A stretch of DNA of 41,300 bases from Cytobacillus purgationiresistens. Lineage in GTDB: Bacteria > Bacillota > Bacilli > Bacillales > Cytobacillaceae. Of this stretch, positions 15,408-22,930 are shown piece after piece. The position numbers and the translations under genes are program-made. The DNA lies in assembly GCF_030813235.1 (NCBI RefSeq), contig NZ_JAUSUB010000040.1, forward strand, positions 1 through 41,300. Direction: 5' to 3'. The notes under the pieces are model-generated. The model saw only the letters and a list, made by a program, of their open reading frames with translations. It searched no databases and was not told where the DNA came from. Position 1 is the first letter of the stretch, and every line of letters starts with the position of its first letter.

Positions 15408-16331
15408 ATGAAGATTCAAACAGTTTCAATAATTGGGCTTGGCGCATTAGGAGTCTTGTTCGGATATCATCTGTCTAAGAAAATGCCTAATGGGACATTG
15501 AAAATAATTGCAGATGAGGATCGTATTAAAAAATATAAGAGGGAAGGAGTATATTGCAATGGAGAGCTGTGTGATTTCGACTATGCTACACCAGATCAAT
15601 TAAGTCATCCAGCTGATTTAATCCTTATTGCTGTTAAATATAATAGTTTGCCAGAAGCCATTCAAGCAGTTAAACATCTAGTGGGTGTTGATACAATCAT
15701 ACTTTCCGTGTTAAACGGAATTACAAGTGAAGCAAGGATAGGAAAAGTCCTTGGGATGGAGAAGGTCGTTTATTGTGTAGCGCAAGGGATGGATGCAGTG
15801 AAGGTCGGGAACCAAATGTCTTACCATCATATGGGGATGCTAAGTGTCGGAGATAGTGCACCAGGATACGTCTCATCCAGGGTAAAGGCCTTGGTTGACT
15901 TTTTTGGAAATATTGAATTGCCTTACGAGGTAAATACGAGCATGATTAAGCAGCAATGGGGAAAATTCATGCTGAATGTCGGAGTAAATCAAACGGCAGC
16001 TGTTTATAAAACAAACTATGGTGGTATTCAAGTTGAAGGTGAAGCCAGAGAAACGATGATTGCTGCGATGCGTGAAGTGATTCATCTATCTAAATATGAA
16101 AGATTGGATTTGAGTGAGGATGATCTAAGCTATTGGTTGGGTGTATTAGATGGTCTTAACTCAGAAGGTAAGCCATCGATGGTTCAGGATATGGACGCCG
16201 GAAGACAAAGCGAAGTGGAATTATTTTCTGGGACGGTGTTAGAATTATACAGAAAGCATGGCCTTTCCGTTCCGCCAATAAATAATGAACTGTATCAAAA
16301 AATTAAATTGATGGAATATCAGTTTGTCTAA
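15408..16331 (+). CDS. Ketopantoate reductase-like protein (ApbA/PanE family)
   Basis: A 307-residue NADPH-dependent reductase family member. The N-terminal Rossmann motif GLGALG (10-15) is followed by a typical middle region (LILIAVKYNSLPEAI, SVLNGITSEARIG). The C-terminal helical domain has KFMLNVGVNQTAAVYKTNYG, corresponding to the conserved Asn/Lys region of PanE. The family reduces 2-dehydropantoate to pantoate in pantothenate synthesis, but genomes often hold several paralogues of unproven substrate. It stands alone, with AAAGGAAC upstream and no pantothenate genes nearby, so I call the family only. Confidence 0.82.
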   Translation: MKIQTVSIIGLGALGVLFGYHLSKKMPNGTLKIIADEDRIKKYKREGVYCNGELCDFDYATPDQLSHPADLILIAVKYNSLPEAIQAVKHLVGVDTIILSVLNGITSEARIGKVLGMEKVVYCVAQGMDAVKVGNQMSYHHMGMLSVGDSAPGYVSSRVKALVDFFGNIELPYEVNTSMIKQQWGKFMLNVGVNQTAAVYKTNYGGIQVEGEARETMIAAMREVIHLSKYERLDLSEDDLSYWLGVLDGLNSEGKPSMVQDMDAGRQSEVELFSGTVLELYRKHGLSVPPINNELYQKIKLMEYQFV

Positions 16332-16396
16332 GTAGACATCATTTAAGGGATATATGTAAAAAAAATAAGGGGTTAGCTGAATGCTTGGAGGTTTCT

Positions 16397-17860
16397 ATGT
16401 CAAAGAATTTTCCGATTTTTCATAACCACGAAGGTCCGGCTTTATCATACCCAGACGAGTTGATTGATCTATTTTATAAGACTGCCACAGGCGGCTTTGT
16501 TATTATTGGTATGGACGATTGTTTTATTAGAGTAAGTGAAAAGTATACACGGATTTTTGGCTATAGTGAGTCAGAGATGATCGGAAAGCGTTTTACTGAA
16601 TTTCTTGAGTGTGACAGAATGGCAGAATATGTGGGCGAAACGAAATTAGGCAAGGAAATATCCAATAGGGCTAGTCAAGGCTATCATAAAGATGGAAAGA
16701 TACTTGATATTGATGTCTCTTATTCACCTTTTCGAAATGCCAATAAAGAAGTGATTGGAGTCATCGTCATTTTTCGGGATATTACCGGAAGGAAGGAAAT
16801 GGAAAGGGAATTGAAGAAGACCCGTGGGTTATATCAGTTAATCACAGAAAATACCTCTGATATGATATTGGTTTATGGAAGAGATAAGCGGATTATATAT
16901 GCTTCTCCTTCTCATGAGGTGATATCAGGTCAAGCGATTGATGGAATGATAGGACAGCATATTTTTGACACTTTAAATCAAGAGGAACGAGATTATTTTG
17001 AAATTATTTTCCAACGAATTCAGGATACGGGAGAACCGCAGATTATTCAATCGAAGATGAAAGATGCGGAAGGAGAGACGATATATATCGAATCCAATAT
17101 CTCCCCAATATATAATGAGTCAAACCGAATTGAATTTTACGTTTCAGTAGGAAGAAATGTGACCGACCGTATAAAAAATGATGATGCCTTAAGAAATTTG
17201 GATCGGTTATCCATCATTGGGCAATTAGCAGCTAGTGTGGCTCATGAAATTAGAAATCCGCTGACGTCGTTGAAAGGCTTTTCAAAGCTTCTTCAGCATA
17301 TCGATGAGAAGGACAAGCAGACTGAGTATTTATCGATCATTTCCCATGAATTAGAACGAATTGATGGGATCGTGAATGAGTTTATGTCGTTGGCGAAGCC
17401 GCAAGCTGTGGATTATGACCAATATAATCTGAAGACTATTTTAGAAAGCACAATCAATTTTCTTCATCCGCAAGCGGTCATGAACAATGTGCAAATTTAT
17501 TTAAATATTCCGAGAGATACGATAGAGCTATTATGTAATTCGAATCAACTGAAACAGGTATTTGTGAATTTCTTGAAAAACGCAATTGAAGCCATGCCTG
17601 ATGGCGGGGAGGTTCATATCCTTGTGGAAACCTTGGAGAATAAAAGAGTGACCATTCAGTTCAAAGATGAAGGAATAGGCATAAGTTCGGATGTTCTTCA
17701 TTACTTAGGAACGCCATTTTACACTACAAAAGATAAGGGTATCGGCTTAGGCTTAACCGTTAGCAATAAAATCATCCAGGAACATAACGGCTCAATGAAA
17801 ATCGACAGCAAGTACGGAATCGGCACAACCATCACCATTGAACTAGGGTATTCATGTTAA
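16397..17860 (+). CDS. Orphan soluble PAS-PAS sensor histidine kinase
   Basis: A 487-residue cytoplasmic kinase with no membrane segment: PAS 1 (about 25-130), PAS 2 (about 145-258), then HisKA with the phospho-accepting H283 in SVAHEIRNPLTSLKGF. The ATPase domain follows, with N-box NFLKNAIEAM, G1 DEGIGI and the F/G2 region TPFYTTKDKGIGLGLTVS. Start ATG 16397 is preferred because GGAGG at 16387-16391 lies five bases upstream. No response regulator is adjacent, and the H-box is of the KinA/KinE type, so it may feed the sporulation phosphorelay through Spo0F; that is inference. A second kinase with a very similar core lies at 20080-21711. Confidence 0.88.
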   Translation: MSKNFPIFHNHEGPALSYPDELIDLFYKTATGGFVIIGMDDCFIRVSEKYTRIFGYSESEMIGKRFTEFLECDRMAEYVGETKLGKEISNRASQGYHKDGKILDIDVSYSPFRNANKEVIGVIVIFRDITGRKEMERELKKTRGLYQLITENTSDMILVYGRDKRIIYASPSHEVISGQAIDGMIGQHIFDTLNQEERDYFEIIFQRIQDTGEPQIIQSKMKDAEGETIYIESNISPIYNESNRIEFYVSVGRNVTDRIKNDDALRNLDRLSIIGQLAASVAHEIRNPLTSLKGFSKLLQHIDEKDKQTEYLSIISHELERIDGIVNEFMSLAKPQAVDYDQYNLKTILESTINFLHPQAVMNNVQIYLNIPRDTIELLCNSNQLKQVFVNFLKNAIEAMPDGGEVHILVETLENKRVTIQFKDEGIGISSDVLHYLGTPFYTTKDKGIGLGLTVSNKIIQEHNGSMKIDSKYGIGTTITIELGYSC

Positions 17861-17896
17861 CAGCACCTGCAACCTCTAACATGGATGTTACATAAA

Positions 17897-17932
17897 GAAA
17901 ATGCACCTGTTACCCCAACAGATGCATTTTTA
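17897..17932 (+). terminator. Terminator of the first histidine kinase gene
   Basis: AAATGCA plus CTGTT pairs with AACAG plus TGCATTT, with one bulged base, followed by TTTTT. Confidence 0.75.
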
Positions 17933-18112
17933 TTATTGTCGAAATTTGTAGGTGACAGGCACCTAACTTTCATCCTCGTATCGGTCGGAGGTCGGAGGGG
18001 TTTTTACGGTTGTGGTCCATGGAAATGGGGTGGGGGTTTGGTGTATTCTATAAAGGGAAGGGAATAGTTGTGAGGGTTTGAGTGAGGGAAGTTATATTTC
18101 CTTCATGATAAA
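17933..18112. other. Intergenic stretch, no gene called
   Basis: Contains GGTGACAGGCACCT (17951-17964), a near-palindrome that recurs in Bacillus genomes as far as I recall. A G-rich run lies around 17986-18060. A 60-codon frame at 17885-18067 overlaps the terminator and has no ribosome binding site, so I do not call it. Confidence 0.4.
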
Positions 18113-18141
18113 TGAAACTTTACTGCTGTTTCTAACGTATA
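18113..18141 (+). promoter_or_regulatory. Candidate sigma-W (ECF) promoter for xpaC-yaaN
   Basis: TGAAAC at 18113-18118, a 17-base spacer and CGTATA at 18136-18141 match the ECF sigma-W consensus (TGAAAC-N16-17-CGTA). The initiation point would be about 28 bases before the TTG start of xpaC, with AGGAG at 18162-18166 in between. Confidence 0.7.
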
Positions 18142-18175
18142 GAAATTAAGGCGTTTATGTCAGGAGTCGATTAAT

Positions 18176-18832
18176 TTGAATCCGTTTTTATTGTTCTTTT
18201 TACGCATGCTCATCTCTGTGCCGGTCTCGGTGACTGTGTGGCTGTTTAGCTATTTTGCGTTTGATCAAACTTTCATTCTTTCTGGTGCAATCGGCGTAGG
18301 AGCAGGTTTAGTTACTTATTGGATGTCAGGTGTTGTGATGAAGCATCGCTTTATAAAAAGTCATGGAATGAAGCGAAAGGAATACCTTTATATAGAGAAA
18401 AACCTTGATGAAGCGAAGCGGAAGCTGGATCGTTTGCATAAGGCGCTCATCTCCATTCGTCATCTGCCATCACTTAGGCAAAGAATGGAATTCATCAAGG
18501 TAACGAGAAGAATTTACAGGCTTACAAAAAAAGAGCCAAGGCGTTTTTATCAGGCCGAACAATTCTACTTCTCCCATCTTGATTCAGCGGTAGAATTGGC
18601 AGAAAGATATGTATTTCTATCTTCACAGCCAAGCAAAACAAGGGATTTGGAAAATTCTCTGAATGAAACACGTAAGACATTAAAAGAGCTGACAGTCAAT
18701 GTAGAAAAAGACTTACATGACGTCATCGCGAATGATATTGATCAGCTTCACTTTGAAATTGATGTGGCAAAGCATTCGATTAAAAAAATAAAAGATTCTA
18801 GAATGAATGACGAAAGCAGGCGATTAAAGTGA
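18176..18832 (+). CDS. xpaC: XpaC family membrane protein
   Basis: A 218-residue protein with two N-terminal hydrophobic segments (about 1-60) followed by a long, charged, helical region (KRKLDRLHKALISIRHLP, SLNETRKTLKELTVNVEKDL) likely to form coiled coil on the cytoplasmic side. This matches XpaC, named for 5-bromo-4-chloroindolyl phosphate hydrolysis; the name does not prove an enzyme. B. subtilis has the same xpaC-yaaN order. Start TTG 18176 has AGGAG nine bases upstream. Its last four bases (GTGA) overlap the start of yaaN, so translation is coupled. A sigma-W-type promoter suggests a role in envelope stress, acting with YaaN. Confidence 0.82.
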   Translation: MNPFLLFFLRMLISVPVSVTVWLFSYFAFDQTFILSGAIGVGAGLVTYWMSGVVMKHRFIKSHGMKRKEYLYIEKNLDEAKRKLDRLHKALISIRHLPSLRQRMEFIKVTRRIYRLTKKEPRRFYQAEQFYFSHLDSAVELAERYVFLSSQPSKTRDLENSLNETRKTLKELTVNVEKDLHDVIANDIDQLHFEIDVAKHSIKKIKDSRMNDESRRLK

Positions 18833-20007
18833 CGGAAAACAACCCTTCCTTGTCCAAACAACCGACTGAAGCAAACTTACTAGATGACTTACTTGCCGAT
18901 CCATTCGGAGATCCGCAAACACTGCAAAAGGAAGAGCATATCCCGACAGATAAGCCGGTTAAACTCATTGATGTCATTCCTGAAGAGAACCGGGCAAAGG
19001 CCTATCAGCTGGCAGACCAAATCGATCCGAAAAATCATCAGGCGATGATTTCATATGGTACACCTGCCCAATCAAAGTTATTATCTTTCTCCCATACGAT
19101 GCTTGAGCATGTGCAGAAGAAAGATGTTGGAGAAATAGGGTCCATCATCGGCGAGCTTATGCAGAAATTTAATGATGTAAACCCTGATGATTTGAAGGCT
19201 GAAAAACCTGGCTTCTTTTCCCGGATGTTTGGCAAGCTATCCAGTTCCATTCAAGAAGTGATGTCACAGTACCAAAAAACAGGTGCACAAATCGATCGAA
19301 TTAGTGTGAAGCTTGAGCGCAGCAAAAACCTATTACTGACAGATATCGTCATGCTGGATAAGCTTTATGAAAGCAATAAAGAATACTTCCACGCATTAAA
19401 TGTATATATTGCAGCTGGTGAGCTGAAGCTTGAGCAAATGCACGAACAAACCATTCCTGAACTGAAAACAGCAGCCAAAACTTCTAATGATCAAATGAAG
19501 TTCCAAGAAGTGAATGATATGATTCAATTTGCTGACCGTCTGGATAAAAGGCTGTATGATTTGAAGCTTAGCCGTGAAATTACGATACAGAGTGCGCCGC
19601 AAATCCGTCTTATCCAGAATACAAATCAAGCGTTAGTGGAAAAAATTCAATCATCCATTATGACTGCGATACCACTTTGGAAAAATCAAGTGGCCATTGC
19701 ACTTACATTAATCAGACAGCGCCATGCAGTAGAAGCGCAAAAGCAAGTATCTAAAACAACGAATGACTTGCTTTTAAAAAATGCAGAAATGTTAAAAATG
19801 AACACAATTGAAACCGCTAGAGAAAATGAACGCGGTCTCGTGGATATAGAGACATTAAAGAAAACGCAAGAGAACTTAATTTCTACACTTGAAGAAACCC
19901 TTCGTATCCAAGAAGAAGGACGCAGTAAACGGAGACAGGCTGAATCCGACTTGGCTAATATGGAAAATGACTTAAGAATGAAGCTATTAGAAATCAAGGA
20001 TAAATAA
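18829..20007 (+). CDS. yaaN: TelA/KlaA family toxic-anion resistance protein
   Basis: A 392-residue soluble protein of the TelA (tellurite/toxic anion resistance) family. Family traits are seen: a proline-rich N-terminus, then long helices with LERSKNLLLTDIVMLDKLYE, YFHALNVYIAAGELKLEQ, RLYDLKLSREITIQSAPQIRLIQ and PLWKNQVAIALTL. These are the most conserved blocks of YaaN, YceH and KlaA. The start is GTG 18829 inside the xpaC stop (4-bp overlap). The molecular function is not established for the family; links to tellurite, bacteriocin or envelope stress are reported for some members. The C-terminus is strongly coiled-coil. Confidence 0.88.
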   Translation: MTENNPSLSKQPTEANLLDDLLADPFGDPQTLQKEEHIPTDKPVKLIDVIPEENRAKAYQLADQIDPKNHQAMISYGTPAQSKLLSFSHTMLEHVQKKDVGEIGSIIGELMQKFNDVNPDDLKAEKPGFFSRMFGKLSSSIQEVMSQYQKTGAQIDRISVKLERSKNLLLTDIVMLDKLYESNKEYFHALNVYIAAGELKLEQMHEQTIPELKTAAKTSNDQMKFQEVNDMIQFADRLDKRLYDLKLSREITIQSAPQIRLIQNTNQALVEKIQSSIMTAIPLWKNQVAIALTLIRQRHAVEAQKQVSKTTNDLLLKNAEMLKMNTIETARENERGLVDIETLKKTQENLISTLEETLRIQEEGRSKRRQAESDLANMENDLRMKLLEIKDK

Positions 20008-20017
20008 TGTCATAGGA

Positions 20018-20049
20018 AAGAGGCGCTCAATTTCATTTGAGCGCCTCTT
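20018..20049. terminator. Bidirectional terminator between yaaN and the second kinase
   Basis: A perfect 13-bp stem, AAGAGGCGCTCAA with TTGAGCGCCTCTT, followed by T-rich sequence on the plus strand. The convergent kinase gene ends 30 bases away. Confidence 0.85.
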
Positions 20050-20079
20050 TTATTAGGGGCAATCATCTTTGCTGCCAAG

Positions 20080-21711
20080 CTAGCTTCTTTTAATCGGAAG
20101 CTTAATTGTTACCACTGTTCCTTTATTTTGCTCACTAGCGAAATGTATGGTCCCGCCATGTGATTGTACGATTTTAAAGCTAACCGTTAAGCCAAGTCCA
20201 GTCCCTTTTTCCTTTGATGAATAGAAGGGTTCACCGAGCCGTTCAAGGAGCTTATTGGATATACCTATTCCATTATCCTTAACGACTATAACGGCAAAAT
20301 GATTTTCATGTTGAAGGTCCACAGAAATGATGCCATCTCCGTCGGCGGAGGCTTCAATCGCATTTTTGATAATATTAATAAATAATTGTTTCAATTGGTT
20401 CGGTTCACAAAGAATTGCTACCTTGTTAGTTGTTGAAGTAAAGTCAATCGCTATGTTATGCAAGGACGCTTCCGTTTTCAAAAGAGAAATCACATTATAT
20501 AGAAGCTTCTCCATATTAGCCTCGATAAATTTTACTTCCTGCGGTTTGGCCAATAATAAGAGTTCACTCACAATATGGTTAATGCGATCTAATTCTTCCT
20601 CCATAATTCGATAGTAAAATTGATGCTTCGGATCGTCTGTCTCTAGTACTTGGACAAATCCCTTTAACGAAGTAAGCGGATTTCTAATCTCATGAGCGAT
20701 ACTTGCAGACAGCTCACCGACAACCGATAATTTCTCGGTTCTTCTAAGCTTTTCTTCAGCAAGCCTTAGTTTGGTAACATCCTTACCGTAACAAATGATT
20801 CCGGCTGTTTGATCATTGATAATCATTGGTACCGCTGTGCATTCTAGCGTAAGTGTATGGCCTTTTTTGTGGAAAACTTCCATCTCACAATGCTTATGGG
20901 TTTGTTTATGGCGGATTTCAGCCATGTCATGAATGATGCTTTCTTTAAACCGTTCAGGAAAGATCTCGGTAATATTCCTCTCTATGATTTCTTCCGCATC
21001 GAAACCTGTGACCGTATTAAATTGTGGATTAACATTTGTAATCCCGCCCTCTAAATCCATCATGAAGATGATATCTTGACTGTATAGAAATAATGATTTA
21101 TATTGCTGCTGGCTTTCCTTCAATAAACGATCGATTTCTTTTTTCTCTGTTATGTCTCTTCCAATGATAACCATCCCTTTACGGCTGCCATTCTCATGAA
21201 ATAATGGAACTTTGATCGTATCAAATGTCTTAAAGGAACCATTCTTCAACGGGATATATTCTTCAATCCGGCTAATTTCTCCCTTTTTCCACGTTTCTTC
21301 ATCAGAGGTGATGCAATATAAAAAGGAATTCTTATAGAAGTCTTCTGTTTCAGACAATTCCATATCTGTCTTTCCACGAAAACTATTTTTATCGAGGCCA
21401 AAGAGTTCCAAAGCCACTTCATTTGCTTCAATCCATCTCCCTTTACCATCTTTGAAATTAATAAAGTCCACCATGGAATTGATTAACGTTAATAATCGTT
21501 CCTTATCCTCTTTTGAAGTATTCAATTCTTCTATTTTATTAATAAAGTAATAGAATAAAAAAGCAGTTATCCCGATGTACATGACTTCCTTCATCCTTGT
21601 CAGCAGATGAAGATAAGAAGAAGGTGCATATTGCTCTAAAAGGTAGTTCGTACTAAATATCCACACAATACTTCCAAGAAAATATAAGATTAAAAATTTC
21701 TTTTTCGTCAT
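20080..21711 (-). CDS. Orphan membrane PAS-PAS sensor histidine kinase
   Basis: A 543-residue kinase. Two membrane segments (about 5-25 and 42-60) are joined by a short loop, so it has almost no extracellular domain. They are followed by PAS 1 (about 70-190), PAS 2 (about 200-315), HisKA with H340 in SIAHEIRNPLTSLKGF, and an ATPase domain with NIIKNAIEAS, DNGIGI and EPFYSSKEKGTGLGLTVS. I prefer ATG 21711, preceded by AGGGG at suitable spacing, over a TTG 27 bases further out. The architecture resembles KinB/KinD/KinE-class sporulation kinases or a general redox/energy sensor. No response regulator is linked. An 11-bp inverted repeat lies just upstream. Confidence 0.87.
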   Translation of the reverse strand: MTKKKFLILYFLGSIVWIFSTNYLLEQYAPSSYLHLLTRMKEVMYIGITAFLFYYFINKIEELNTSKEDKERLLTLINSMVDFINFKDGKGRWIEANEVALELFGLDKNSFRGKTDMELSETEDFYKNSFLYCITSDEETWKKGEISRIEEYIPLKNGSFKTFDTIKVPLFHENGSRKGMVIIGRDITEKKEIDRLLKESQQQYKSLFLYSQDIIFMMDLEGGITNVNPQFNTVTGFDAEEIIERNITEIFPERFKESIIHDMAEIRHKQTHKHCEMEVFHKKGHTLTLECTAVPMIINDQTAGIICYGKDVTKLRLAEEKLRRTEKLSVVGELSASIAHEIRNPLTSLKGFVQVLETDDPKHQFYYRIMEEELDRINHIVSELLLLAKPQEVKFIEANMEKLLYNVISLLKTEASLHNIAIDFTSTTNKVAILCEPNQLKQLFINIIKNAIEASADGDGIISVDLQHENHFAVIVVKDNGIGISNKLLERLGEPFYSSKEKGTGLGLTVSFKIVQSHGGTIHFASEQNKGTVVTIKLPIKRS

Positions 21712-21737
21712 CAAAAGGACCCCTATTCTATTGATCA

Positions 21738-21771
21738 ACCAATGATGTTGTATAATATAGACATCATTGGT
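21738..21771. promoter_or_regulatory. 11-bp inverted repeat upstream of the second kinase
   Basis: ACCAATGATGT (21738-21748) and ACATCATTGGT (21761-21771) are perfect inverted repeats around a 12-base AT-rich centre that includes TATAAT on the plus strand. The element is either an operator over a promoter or a leader hairpin for the minus-strand kinase gene. Confidence 0.5.
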
Positions 21772-21867
21772 GGCTGATACTACAACTATTATTCAATATT
21801 AAAGGATTCTTTGGAATACTTCCATAATGGATTTACTTTTTATTAATTTATAATAAGGATGATGAGA

Positions 21868-22098
21868 ATGTACATGACAATAAAGGAAACAGCAGAATTG
21901 CTCTCTAGCTCAGAGCATGCAGTGAAAAAATTAATTCAACAGAGACGGATTCGAGCGGTTTTTGATGGAGAACAATATTTAATTAATAAGGAACAATTTA
22001 ATACGCATATGAAGCAAGTGGAAAATTATAAAGCCCTTGTAGAGGAAATTTTAAATGAACCGCTGCCGGAAGACAGAGATATAAAGGATGAAGATTGA
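21868..22098 (+). CDS. Small excisionase-type helix-turn-helix protein
   Basis: A 76-residue protein with an N-terminal winged-helix HTH of the excisionase/MerR-like class: MTIKETAELLSSSEHAVKKL followed by RRIRAVFDGEQYLINKEQF (wing and end of domain at about 45). A short acidic, helical tail follows. Such proteins bind DNA as small regulators or recombination directionality factors. There is no integrase or prophage nearby, so a regulator is more likely. ATG 21868 is chosen because AAGGA at 21855-21859 lies eight bases before it; two upstream in-frame ATGs overlap that site. It is divergent from the kinase gene, and the inverted repeat at 21738-21771 could be its target (inference). Confidence 0.72.
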   Translation: MYMTIKETAELLSSSEHAVKKLIQQRRIRAVFDGEQYLINKEQFNTHMKQVENYKALVEEILNEPLPEDRDIKDED

Positions 22099-22109
22099 AA
22101 TCTATTTAT

Positions 22110-22138
22110 TTTACAATTAAAATAATTTTGGCTATTCT
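22110..22138 (+). promoter_or_regulatory. Sigma-A promoter for the flavoprotein gene
   Basis: TTTACA at 22110-22115, a 17-base spacer and TATTCT at 22133-22138, 31 bases before the ATG. Confidence 0.55.
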
Positions 22139-22169
22139 AATAATGAGTAACCAATGAGGAGGAGTTAGA

Positions 22170-22733
22170 ATGTACGATATTATTATAGTAGGTGCAGGTC
22201 CTTCAGGGGCAAGCGCTGCTTTATTTTCTGCAAAAGCAGGTAAGAAAGTGCTAGTTTTAGATAATGACAAAGGTGTAACTAAAAGAGCATGGGTAGAAAA
22301 TCATTATGGTGTAATGGAAGTTGCTGGACCTGACTTAGTTGAGACAGGCAAGAAACAAGCGGTTAAGTTCGGTGCTGAAATTGTGAATGCGACTGTGGAA
22401 GCAATCGAAAAAACAGATGCAGGTCTAAGCATCCAGGCTGATGGACAATCATACGAAGCTAAGCATATTATTCTTGCAACTGGATTCATGGCCGACTTAG
22501 CTGAAAAAGCTGGCGTAAAAACAAAGCCAGGAACAGAGCCTCGTGTGAAAACAATTGTCGATGTTGATGCGTTCGGTAAATCAAATGTTGAAGGTATCTG
22601 GGCTGCGGGCACTACAGCAGGAGTAAGCGTACATACGATTATTACAGCTGGTGATGGAGCACGTGTTGCAGTGAATGTCCTTAGTGAAATCAATGGCGAA
22701 CGCTACGTTGATCACGATATGTTAAAAGCATAA
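22170..22733 (+). CDS. Single-domain thioredoxin-reductase-like FAD oxidoreductase
   Basis: A 187-residue flavoprotein. The FAD-binding Rossmann motif is VGAGPSGASAA (about 7-17). The second FAD region is typical of the thioredoxin reductase fold: VEGIWAAGTTAGVSVHTIITAGDGARVA in parts, here IWAAGTTAGVSVHTIITAGD (about 143-162). At 187 residues it lacks the inserted NAD(P)H-binding domain, and it has no CXXC redox pair, so it cannot work as a normal thioredoxin reductase. Similar short proteins occur in Bacilli; they may need a partner reductase or use another electron donor. No internal deletion scar is seen and the gene has its own promoter and terminator, so it looks like a real short form. 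Confidence 0.78.
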   Translation: MYDIIIVGAGPSGASAALFSAKAGKKVLVLDNDKGVTKRAWVENHYGVMEVAGPDLVETGKKQAVKFGAEIVNATVEAIEKTDAGLSIQADGQSYEAKHIILATGFMADLAEKAGVKTKPGTEPRVKTIVDVDAFGKSNVEGIWAAGTTAGVSVHTIITAGDGARVAVNVLSEINGERYVDHDMLKA

Positions 22734-22741
22734 GAGAAATA

Positions 22742-22777
22742 AAAACAGATAAATCCGATGGGGTTTATCTGTTTTTT
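22742..22777 (+). terminator. Terminator of the flavoprotein gene
   Basis: AAAACAGATAAA pairs with TTTATCTGTTTT around a 10-base loop, ending in a T-run. Confidence 0.9.
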
Positions 22778-22930
22778 TAATGCTTTAGACCAGTTTACAA
22801 AGTACCTAAATTGTAAGAATGATATAAAAATAGAAACTTCTTCCTATTAAATATAGTGAACAGTACTCTTATCCTAATTAATTAAATATCTTAAACTTTT
22901 AAAAAGTTATATTTTACTAGGAGGAATTCT

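Noticed and set aside
17937..17943. Spo0A box (TGTCGAA) near the first kinase gene
   Set aside because: A single 7-base match just after a terminator is expected by chance and is not placed at a promoter.
17951..17964. GGTGACAGGCACCT as a regulatory site
   Set aside because: It is probably one of a common dispersed short repeat in Bacillus genomes; nothing in its position points to control of a gene.
17885..18067. 60-codon plus-strand reading frame
   Set aside because: It overlaps the kinase terminator, has no ribosome binding site and has a glycine/tryptophan-rich composition typical of a G-rich non-coding run.
22304..22693. 129-codon minus-strand reading frame inside the flavoprotein gene
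   Set aside because: It is an antisense shadow of conserved flavin-binding sequence and has no start signals.
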